This document shows, one piece after another, positions 52,871 to 60,113 of a stretch of DNA of 64,000 bases. Numbering within the stretch: the stretch's first letter is position 1; every line of letters starts with the position of its first letter. Source of the DNA: Flavobacterium sp. NRK1. Lineage in GTDB: Bacteria; Bacteroidota; Bacteroidia; Flavobacteriales; Flavobacteriaceae. Location of the stretch: NCBI RefSeq assembly GCF_024054175.1, contig NZ_JAMXLA010000001.1:124001-188000 (forward strand), in the 5' to 3' direction. Under the pieces are notes generated by a model. It ran no database searches. It saw only the letters and a list, made by a program, of their open reading frames with translations, and had not been told where the DNA came from. The position numbers and the translations under genes were made by a program.

Positions 52871-53308
52871 TTATGGTTTAAACTTCCAGTCAAACTCATC
52901 GTCTCTGTTTATAATAGCCCCTAACTCTATCTTAATTACTTCATCATACTCGACATTGAATATAATCCAATTATCTTCATTAAAGTAATTATCCACAGTA
53001 TCAAATGATTCTTTTTCAAAATCTTTTATACCATTCTGATTACATAGATCTTCTATTTTCTCCCAGGCCTCACCAATTATTTTTGAACCAAATAGTTCAG
53101 ATGAAGGGTTGGAAATAATAATATATCCTAATCTGAAATCTTCATCCTGATAAAAAGTAAGCCTTAGCTTTTTGTCGTTATATAAATAGATAATATTCTT
53201 ATCATCATCTTTAAATTGCCTGTCTGGTTCACCATAAACAGCCTTTACATCTTTCTCTTTCATTCCAAAAAGCAATTCTCCTGCACCCGATTTTAAGTTT
53301 ATTTTCAT
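52871..53308 (-). CDS. Unknown 145-residue cytoplasmic protein
   Basis: No signal or membrane segment. The N-terminus (GAGELLFGMKEKDVKAVYGEPD) resembles the GM/GE-type motif of small BamE-like or immunity-type proteins, followed by an acidic, beta-rich body with several Trp/Phe/Tyr (NYFNEDNWIIFNVEYDEV). I recognise no family; such small acidic proteins often sit near polymorphic toxins, but no toxin gene is visible here. It stands alone between convergent and divergent neighbours. Confidence 0.65.
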   Translation of the reverse strand: MKINLKSGAGELLFGMKEKDVKAVYGEPDRQFKDDDKNIIYLYNDKKLRLTFYQDEDFRLGYIIISNPSSELFGSKIIGEAWEKIEDLCNQNGIKDFEKESFDTVDNYFNEDNWIIFNVEYDEVIKIELGAIINRDDEFDWKFKP

Positions 53309-53486
53309 ATAAATAATTATAAAGTTTTGTTAACGTAAAGATATTCTTTTTTACGCTATCCTAAACATAGCAACACTTCGCATAAATTTTACAGTTTCAT
53401 TAAGTTTTATTTAACCTTTATATTAAAAACCTTTAAGACAATATCGTCGTAGCTTAGATATGTACAATTAACACTAATTATATACT

Positions 53487-56156
53487 ATGAAAAAAACAAT
53501 TACTTATTTAAAAATGGTTACAGGATTGTGTTTGTTTTTTGCTTTATCGGCAAATGCACAATCAATTACTGTAACAAATGCTAATGATTCAGGAGCAGGT
53601 TCTTTCAGGCAGGCAGTACTTGATGTAGCTGCTGACGGAACTATTCTTTTTGATACTTCATTAAACGGAACTACAATCACACTTTCAAGCGAAGTAATGA
53701 TTGACAAAAACGTTGTTATCAATGGAAACGATGCCGAAAACACTATTATCAGCGGTGGCGGCACAACGCGTATTTTACTTATAACAGGCGGCAACGTTAC
53801 AATAAATAACTTAACGCTTACTGATGGCTCTGCAACTGATAATGGCGGGGCCATTTCTGCATCCGGAAGTACCCTTTTAATTAACAACACTACAATTTCT
53901 GACAATACTGCAAATGGTGCTGCCGCTACAAATGGCGGTGGTGGTATTTATGTAGCCGACGGAAGCGTTACTCTTAATGCCTCTTTAGTTACCAACAATA
54001 CTGCATCAGGAGCGTCCGGAAGCGGTGGTGGTATATTTGTAGGTACCGATGGTATGCTTACAGTAAATGGCAGTACAATATCTAACAACATGGCCAACAG
54101 AGCCGGTGGTGGTATAGAAGTTAATGCTGCTACTGCAATAACAATCATGCTTAATGATGCAACTCTTGATGGAAACACTACAGGTTCTGCACCGGGTAAC
54201 GGTGGAGGACTGCATATTACAGGAAGCAGCAATGCGACTATCAGTGGTGGTACAGTAAGCAACAATGAAGCAATGTCTGAAGGCGGTGGTTTATGGAATG
54301 GCTCTGGTACAATGACAATTACAGGAACGCTAATTACTGAAAATACCGCAAGTGGTGATGCTGCAGACCAAGGTGGCGGAGGTATTTATAACCTTAGCGG
54401 AAACCTTATGATAAATGCTGAAACCGTAATAAGCAATAATACTGCTGACGGTGCTTCCGGTAGTGGTGGTGGTATCCTTAACGATGTAAATGGTACGGTA
54501 ACTATAACAGAAGCAGAAATCAGCGGAAACATATCTAACCGTGCAGGCGGTGGTATTGAAGATAACTCAGGTACTGTAGGTTTTGTATCATTGACAGATG
54601 TAATGTTAAATGGAAATACAACAAATAACTCTCCTGGTAATGGTGGCGGATTGCACGTAACAGGAGCTGGTAATATAACTATATCAGGTGGTACAGTTAG
54701 CGACAATGAAGCAGGTTCTGAAGGTGGTGGATTATGGAACGGATCGGGATCTATGACGATTACCGGAACTGTAATTGCTAACAACACTGCAAGCGGAGCA
54801 GGCTCTGACCAAGGTGGTGGTGGTATTTATAATCTTAGCGGAATGCTGGATATTAATGCAGATACTGTTATATCAGGCAATACTGCCGATGGTGCTGCCG
54901 GTAGCGGTGGTGGTATATTAAATGATGTTGGAGGTACTGTAACTATAGATGATGCCGAAATTACTCTTAATACATCAACACGTGCAGGTGGAGGAATTGA
55001 AGACAACGGAGGTGCCGATGGCTCTGTAATCCTTACAAACGTAATGCTTACTCTTAATAATGCAGGTAATTCACCTGGTAATGGAGGTGGTATACACATG
55101 ACAGGTATGGGTAATGTAACTGTTACAGGAGGTGTAATAGGCGAAAATATTGCTGTACAAGGTGGTGGTTTATGGAACGGATCGGGTACAATGACGGTAT
55201 CACATGCACATATTACAGGTAATATCGCAGCGGGATTAAGTGATAATGATGGTGGCGCTGGTATTTATAATAATGGAGGTACGCTTAATTTAAGCAACTC
55301 TACGGTATCACTAAATGCTGCCACAGGACTTTTAGCACATGGCGGAGGACTTTATCTTAAAGGTGGTTCTGCTACAATTATGGTAAGTACACTTTCAGGC
55401 AATACATCATTAACAAATGGTGGCGGAATTTACAACACAGGAGCATTAACCCTTAATGCAAATACTATAACATTAAATACTGCTACTATAAGCGGAGGTG
55501 GTATTTCTACCGAAGGAATGAACGCTGTAAGTTTAAAAAACAGCATCGTAGCAGGAAATACAGCAGTATTATCAGGTGCCGACCTGTTTGGTGAAGGAGA
55601 AAGTACTATAACATCTAACGGATTTAATCTTGTTGGAATTGTAGACGGATCTGTTTTTGCAGGTATAGATAGTGATATAATGGGAAGTATTACATTACCT
55701 CTTGAAATTGGACTTTCTGCACTTACTGAAACTGAAGGCGGAACTCCGGTACATACTTTAAGCTGCCCTAGCCCTGCGGCTGATATGGGTGATCCTGAAG
55801 ATGACAGTGCTGACCAAAACGGAATGGCAGTATTTAACGGAAGACGCGATATTGGTGCTTATGAAGCTCAGGAAAATTGTACTACAGCAGGAACAGATGA
55901 TTTTGTTACTGCAAACAAAAGTATGGTATATCCTAACCCTTCAAATGGAATTTTCACCATAGATCTGGCTTCTAACTATAATTCATCTGCCAATATTTCT
56001 ATTTATGAAATAGCAACAGGTAAACTGGTTAAAGAAATAAAAGCAGACAATATGAATGTTGAAATAGACATGAATGGTGTTGCTTCAGGAACATATGTTA
56101 TGCAGATTGTTTCAGACAATACTACAGAAACACACAAACTTGTTGTGAACAAGTAG
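53487..56156 (+). CDS. T9SS-exported repetitive beta-helix protein
   Basis: An 889-residue exported protein. A signal peptide MKKTITYLKMVTGLCLFFAL ends in ANAQ. Dozens of short Gly/Asn/Thr-rich turns (GGGIYN, NNTASG, GNGGGLH, GGGLWNGSG) build a right-handed parallel beta-helix like choice-of-anchor or Pmp-type proteins. Three 147-residue repeats start at 207, 354 and 501. The tail (about 815-889) is the type A T9SS sorting domain: SMVYPNPSNGIFTIDL, SISIYE-like segments and a final KLVVNK. It should be secreted or surface-bound, perhaps an adhesin; no catalytic residues are seen. Confidence 0.88.
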   Translation: MKKTITYLKMVTGLCLFFALSANAQSITVTNANDSGAGSFRQAVLDVAADGTILFDTSLNGTTITLSSEVMIDKNVVINGNDAENTIISGGGTTRILLITGGNVTINNLTLTDGSATDNGGAISASGSTLLINNTTISDNTANGAAATNGGGGIYVADGSVTLNASLVTNNTASGASGSGGGIFVGTDGMLTVNGSTISNNMANRAGGGIEVNAATAITIMLNDATLDGNTTGSAPGNGGGLHITGSSNATISGGTVSNNEAMSEGGGLWNGSGTMTITGTLITENTASGDAADQGGGGIYNLSGNLMINAETVISNNTADGASGSGGGILNDVNGTVTITEAEISGNISNRAGGGIEDNSGTVGFVSLTDVMLNGNTTNNSPGNGGGLHVTGAGNITISGGTVSDNEAGSEGGGLWNGSGSMTITGTVIANNTASGAGSDQGGGGIYNLSGMLDINADTVISGNTADGAAGSGGGILNDVGGTVTIDDAEITLNTSTRAGGGIEDNGGADGSVILTNVMLTLNNAGNSPGNGGGIHMTGMGNVTVTGGVIGENIAVQGGGLWNGSGTMTVSHAHITGNIAAGLSDNDGGAGIYNNGGTLNLSNSTVSLNAATGLLAHGGGLYLKGGSATIMVSTLSGNTSLTNGGGIYNTGALTLNANTITLNTATISGGGISTEGMNAVSLKNSIVAGNTAVLSGADLFGEGESTITSNGFNLVGIVDGSVFAGIDSDIMGSITLPLEIGLSALTETEGGTPVHTLSCPSPAADMGDPEDDSADQNGMAVFNGRRDIGAYEAQENCTTAGTDDFVTANKSMVYPNPSNGIFTIDLASNYNSSANISIYEIATGKLVKEIKADNMNVEIDMNGVASGTYVMQIVSDNTTETHKLVVNK
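54105..55421 (+). repeat. Three 441-bp in-frame internal repeats
   Basis: Units begin at 54105, 54546 and 54987, each starting with codons for GGGIE and followed by a shared plan (NGNTT, SPGNGGGLH, GGTVS, EGGGLWNGSG, TASG, DQGGGGIYNLSG, NNTADGA, GSGGGILNDV). The first two spacings are exactly 441 bases (147 codons). The third unit has drifted and ends near 55421. Confidence 0.85.
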
Positions 56157-56177
56157 TTTTATTAGTTGATTTGGATA

Positions 56178-56207
56178 AAGCTCCCACAATGTGGGAGCTT
56201 TTTTTAT
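56178..56207 (+). terminator. Terminator after the beta-helix gene
   Basis: AAGCTCCCAC-AAT-GTGGGAGCTT followed by T7. Confidence 0.9.
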
Positions 56208-56442
56208 ATAATTATGTGATTAAGTTATCAAAACAAAACAACTATTTCATTTTCAGCAATCAAATCTAAAAATCTAAAATTAAATATTTGGAATTAAAAG
56301 ATTCCTCTTATCGTGGGAATGACAAAGCAAACTCAAAAACGTTATGTCAGAGTATGATTTAAACCACCTGACCTTCGACCACCGTCCAAAGAAAGGGAAG
56401 AATCATCGGGTAATACCCTTCATACTCTAAACTTTAAGCTAT
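56208..56442. other. Intergenic region with degraded repeat relic
   Basis: No gene. At 56363-56406 a CCACC...CCGTCCAAAGAAAGGG segment is similar to CTACCCCGCC...CCATCCAAAGGAGGGG at 57964-58004, on the other side of purM. These look like eroded copies of an intergenic palindromic element common in Bacteroidota. Confidence 0.5.
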
Positions 56443-56468
56443 AAAAAAATCCGCCATAGGCGGATTCA
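56443..56468 (-). terminator. Terminator after purM
   Basis: ATCCGCC-TAT-GGCGGAT followed by T-rich sequence on the - strand, 20 bases after the purM stop. Confidence 0.8.
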
Positions 56469-56487
56469 TATTTTATACAACAAAAAA

Positions 56488-57666
56488 TTAGTAGTTAAAA
56501 GTACCGTATTCGCTGGTAATGGTAAGCTCTTTTTTATCAGATGCTTCTACCCTTCCTACTATCTGTGCATCAACATTAAATGATTTAGAGATAGCTATGA
56601 TATCCTGCGCAATGCTTTCAGGAACATAAAGTTCCATACGGTGGCCACAGTTAAACACCTGGTACATTTCTTTCCAATCTGTACCTGAGTTTTCCTGGAT
56701 TAGCTTAAACAACGGTGGCACAGGGAAAAGATTATCTTTAATTACATGAACGTTATCTACAAAGTGAAGCACCTTAGTCTGTGCGCCACCACTGCAATGA
56801 ACCATTCCGTGTATATCTTTAGGAGTATATTTCTCCAGTATTTTTTTTATGATAGGTGCATATGTACGCGTTGGCGAAAGTACCAGTTTACCGGCATCAA
56901 TCGGGCTGCCTTCAACGGCATCTGTAAGTTTGGTTTTACCGGAATACACAAGATCGGCAGGAACCGAAGCATCAAAGCTTTCTGGGTACGCATTAGCCAA
57001 ATAGTTATCAAACACATCGTGACGTGCAGATGTAAGTCCGTTACTGCCCATACCCCCATTGTAACCCTTTTCGTAAGACGCCTCGCCAAAAGAAGCAAGG
57101 CCTACAATTACGTCGCCCGGCTGAATGTTAGCATTGTCTATCACATCACTGCGTTTCATACGTGCTGTTACGGTAGAATCAACAATAATAGTACGTACAA
57201 GATCACCTACATCGGCAGTTTCCCCACCTGTTGAGTGAATAGTAACATCAAACGATTTCAGTTCTTCAATAAGTTCTTCGGTACCATTAATGATTGCCGA
57301 AATAACCTCGCCCGGAACCAGGTTCTTATTACGCCCAATAGTTGACGATAACATAATATTATCAGCAGCACCAACACAAAGCAGGTCGTCAATATTCATG
57401 ATAAGTGCATCCTGAGCAATACCTTTCCATACCGATATATCACCTGTTTCTTTCCAGTACATATAGGCAAGCGACGATTTCGTGCCTGCACCATCGGCAT
57501 GCATTATAAGGCAATAGTCGTTATCACCTGTAAGGTAATCAGGCACAATTTTACAAAATGCCTTAGGAAATAAGCCTTTATCTATGTTTTTTATGGCATT
57601 GTGTACGTCTTCCTTAGAGGCAGAAACACCTCTTTGGCTGTAACGTTTGCTGGTATCAGAACTCAT
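56488..57666 (-). CDS. purM: Phosphoribosylformylglycinamidine cyclo-ligase (AIR synthase)
   Basis: A 392-residue enzyme from the ATG at 57666 (an extended reading at 57729 has no conserved residues and is rejected). It closes FGAM to AIR with ATP in purine synthesis. Signatures are YSQRGVSASKEDVHNAIKNI, LIMHADGAGTKSSLAYMYW, IAQDALIMNIDDLLCVGA, IHSTGGETADVGDLVRT and GMVHCSGGAQTKVLHFV. This is the longer Bacteroidota/Cytophaga form, about 40 residues longer than the Escherichia coli enzyme. Monocistronic. Confidence 0.9.
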   Translation of the reverse strand: MSSDTSKRYSQRGVSASKEDVHNAIKNIDKGLFPKAFCKIVPDYLTGDNDYCLIMHADGAGTKSSLAYMYWKETGDISVWKGIAQDALIMNIDDLLCVGAADNIMLSSTIGRNKNLVPGEVISAIINGTEELIEELKSFDVTIHSTGGETADVGDLVRTIIVDSTVTARMKRSDVIDNANIQPGDVIVGLASFGEASYEKGYNGGMGSNGLTSARHDVFDNYLANAYPESFDASVPADLVYSGKTKLTDAVEGSPIDAGKLVLSPTRTYAPIIKKILEKYTPKDIHGMVHCSGGAQTKVLHFVDNVHVIKDNLFPVPPLFKLIQENSGTDWKEMYQVFNCGHRMELYVPESIAQDIIAISKSFNVDAQIVGRVEASDKKELTITSEYGTFNY

Positions 57667-58149
57667 GGATATGGGTTTGTAATTGAACCGCAAAGATAGG
57701 TTTAATGGAGCAATTATACAATGTAACAATTATTTAATACAGCAATTTATCTATTGATTCGATTAGGGCTGATCAAGATTTTATTTTAGATGTTTATTGA
57801 GAATGGAAAACCGTTTAATCTGAAAAGAGATGCTTCCTTTGTTAACATGACACCAAATTCACAATAGGCTCGCGGAGTCATCGGTATTTAACTACACTTC
57901 TGTCATTTTGAGCGTAATGCAATGGATTCGGAAAATCCTGTTATACATTTCGGTTCTATATTCAACTACCCCGCCTACGGCACCCATCCAAAGGAGGGGA
58001 ATCATAATAATATGAACAACTGATGTTTAGAGCGTGAGTTAAGCTAGTGTGACTCTTGAGATGGTTAAGAGTGCAAATTGTTACATTGTTACATTGTTAC
58101 ATTGTTACATTGTTACATTGTTACATTGTTACACTAAAAAATTGATACA
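57667..58149. other. 483-bp intergenic region with repeats
   Basis: No gene of size. It holds a 57900-57938 segment (TGTCATTTTGAGCGTAATGC...) of the Bacteroidota TGTCATT...GAGCG intergenic type, the partner relic at 57964-58004, and the 8-bp array at 58077-58132. A single ACAATGTAACAATTA at 57718-57732, before purM, is the reverse complement of the array unit. Confidence 0.6.
58077..58132 (+). repeat. Seven perfect copies of an 8-bp repeat
   Basis: ATTGTTAC is repeated seven times without change, then a truncated AC. It lies between the OmpA gene end (58150) and purM. Related GTAACAAT words occur at 57721-57728 and 59092-59099. The array is not a CRISPR: units are 8 bases with no spacers. 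Confidence 0.95.
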
Positions 58150-59046
58150 TTAATTATTCTCAACAATAAGTACCTCTACCCTACGGTTGGCTTCACGTTC
58201 TTCGGCATTTTTTTCAGGTATTGGGTAGAGTGGCTGGCTAACACCGAAACCTTCAAACGAAAGGCGGCTTTTCTCTATGCCGTTCAGGTTAAGAAACTGC
58301 ATTACAGCCTTTGCCCTTTGTGTTGAAAGATTGGAACGGTCTGCTTTCATACAGCACACATGCCCTTGTAGTTTTATTTTAAGTTTGGGATGTAATCTCA
58401 TCGTTTCAAGAAGCTCATATAATTTGGGCCTTGAATCGGGCATCACACCAAAGCTGTTCTCATAAAAATTAAGATTATCAATACGAAGCTTATCCCCCGC
58501 TTTGGATTGCCCTATTTTTTGCATAAAAGCCACATCTAGTGTAAGGTCTTCCATTTTACCACCGGGTCCCGGTACACGTACTGATGAAGGATAAGTAATT
58601 GGTGCTTTTGCAACTTCGGGGTTTTCAATAGTTTCGGGAATTCCTAATATTTCATTTTCACGATGCAGGTCTTTTTCCTGTAGGTAGTAAATAGTAACCT
58701 TACGGTTTTCTGCTTTTACAGGCGACTGTTTATGCAGTTTACCAAAACTTCTTGTTTTAAAATCGTCACGGATTTTTACTTTGTTTTGTATTAGTCCGAA
58801 AACATGGCTTACCCTGCGTTGGGCGAGTGTATCATTCATTCCTATACTTCCGTCTTCATCAGTATATCCGTTTATGGCTAATATTTTGGAGTTCTTATTT
58901 TCTGCAAGCCACTTATTAAGCCTCTGCGCTTCTTCATTTTTAAGATCATACTTATTAGAATCAAAATAAAGTGAAAATTGTTCCTGAGCCTGCATGGCAA
59001 TGGTAAAAAACAATAAAAATATAAGGAGTGAAAACAGCTTTTTCAT
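58150..59046 (-). CDS. Outer-membrane protein with two OmpA-like domains, paralogue 1
   Basis: A 298-residue protein with signal MKKLFSLLIFLLFFTIAMQAQ. Two OmpA-like domains are visible: the first in LYFDSNKYDLKNEEAQRLNK and INGYTDEDGSIGMNDTLAQRR (about 25-115), the second in LLETMRLHPKLKIKLQGHVCC and LSTQRAKAVMQFLNLNGI with FEGFGVSQPLYPIPEKN (about 190-295). In the second, the usual GHTD is GHVCC. OmpA domains bind peptidoglycan. It is a paralogue of the gene at 59161, oriented alike with 114 bases between. Confidence 0.88.
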   Translation of the reverse strand: MKKLFSLLIFLLFFTIAMQAQEQFSLYFDSNKYDLKNEEAQRLNKWLAENKNSKILAINGYTDEDGSIGMNDTLAQRRVSHVFGLIQNKVKIRDDFKTRSFGKLHKQSPVKAENRKVTIYYLQEKDLHRENEILGIPETIENPEVAKAPITYPSSVRVPGPGGKMEDLTLDVAFMQKIGQSKAGDKLRIDNLNFYENSFGVMPDSRPKLYELLETMRLHPKLKIKLQGHVCCMKADRSNLSTQRAKAVMQFLNLNGIEKSRLSFEGFGVSQPLYPIPEKNAEEREANRRVEVLIVENN

Positions 59047-59160
59047 GAGCAGGAATTTGTTATAAAACGAAAATAAGCATTTAATTTATATGTAACAATG
59101 TACAAATTTTAAATGTAGCAATTAATATACCCAATTTAAATACATTAGTAAAATCGATAA

Positions 59161-59979
59161 TTAATTCTCTACAATCTCAATTTCCACCCTACGGTTTGCC
59201 GTTTTTTCTTCTTCAGTCTTTTCCGGTATAGGATATATTGGCCTTGTACTTCCAAAACTGATATAAGACAATCTTCTTTTGCTTATGCCGTTTCTAACCA
59301 AATAATTATATACCGCTATAGCACGCTTACGTGATAGTTTAATTTTATTTTCAGGTTCACAGCACACATGTCCCTGAATTTGTATTTTAAGTTTAGGATG
59401 TTCCTTCAACATCGCCAGCAGCTCTCTCAGCACAGGTGCTGAAGATGGAAGCATAACATCTTCATTATTATAAAAATTCAGATTTTTAAGCAGTATCTTA
59501 TCTCCTTTTTTAGCATTAGTTACATCTTTGCTTAATTCGGATTTTACAAGTTCAGGTTTATTTGTAGTAGGTTTAACTTCTAAAGATTCGGCTGGTGTTG
59601 GCGCGGGTTGTATTGCAGGCTTTGCATACTGAATAACAACTTTACGGTCTGCCTCATTATATTCTGCTACGGCTTCACTTTCTCCAAAACCTTTTTTCGC
59701 TGCATCACTAGTATTGATGTTTGATGCTTTTAATTCCATGTACACATACTGTATGCGCCTTTTAGATAAATCTAAATTATAAACGTTATTCCCGGTCAGA
59801 TCTGTATATCCGTATATCTTTTGAATTTTTGCATCAGGATTCCGCTTTATCCACTCCGATAACTTTTGCTGTGACGCTTCATTAGCTAAAGCAGCATCAA
59901 AATCAAAATGTACCGTAAATTGCTCCTGCCCAACGGCAGAAAATGTAAGCAATAATAAGACAGGTAAAAAGCTTTTCAT
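59161..59979 (-). CDS. Outer-membrane protein with two OmpA-like domains, paralogue 2
   Basis: A 272-residue protein from the ATG at 59979 with signal MKSFLPVLLLLTFSAVGQ. It has the same plan as its neighbour: first domain VHFDFDAALANEASQQKLSE with IQKIYGYTDLTGNNVYNLDL, linker rich in Pro/Ala/Thr/Glu, second domain LAMLKEHPKLKIQIQGHVCC, then LSRKRAIAVYNYLV and YISFGSTRPIYPIPEKTEEE. The GHVCC motif is shared. It ends with VEIEIVEN. Both genes probably came from a tandem duplication and anchor the outer membrane to peptidoglycan. Confidence 0.88.
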   Translation of the reverse strand: MKSFLPVLLLLTFSAVGQEQFTVHFDFDAALANEASQQKLSEWIKRNPDAKIQKIYGYTDLTGNNVYNLDLSKRRIQYVYMELKASNINTSDAAKKGFGESEAVAEYNEADRKVVIQYAKPAIQPAPTPAESLEVKPTTNKPELVKSELSKDVTNAKKGDKILLKNLNFYNNEDVMLPSSAPVLRELLAMLKEHPKLKIQIQGHVCCEPENKIKLSRKRAIAVYNYLVRNGISKRRLSYISFGSTRPIYPIPEKTEEEKTANRRVEIEIVEN

Positions 59980-60053
59980 ATTTGTAGGTTTTTTAGCATA
60001 TCTATTCAAATATACATTTTAATTGCTTATTTGCAAACCAACAGATATAATAC

Positions 60054-60086
60054 TAAGAAAAAGCCCCTATGCAAATGCATAAGAGC
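60054..60086 (-). terminator. Terminator after glnN
   Basis: AGCTCTTATGC-ATTT-GCATAGGGGCT (with G-T pairs) followed by TTTTTCTT on the - strand, 28 bases after the glnN stop. Confidence 0.75.
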
Positions 60087-60113
60087 TAACTCAAAAAATT
60101 GCTATGAAATATA

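Noticed and set aside
52871..53308. Immunity protein of a polymorphic toxin system
   Set aside because: Size and acidity fit, but there is no toxin, Rhs or T6SS gene nearby, so I left the function unknown.
53504..55099. Long antisense frames across the beta-helix gene (hydrophobic, Pro/Leu/Val-rich)
   Set aside because: They are complements of Gly/Asn-repeat codons; no start context, and the + strand gene is complete with signal peptide and sorting domain.
56746..57234. 162-residue + strand frame opposite purM
   Set aside because: Entirely opposite conserved purM motifs; no independent support.
58077..58132. CRISPR array
   Set aside because: Units are 8 bases and contiguous with no spacers; no cas gene is present in the window.
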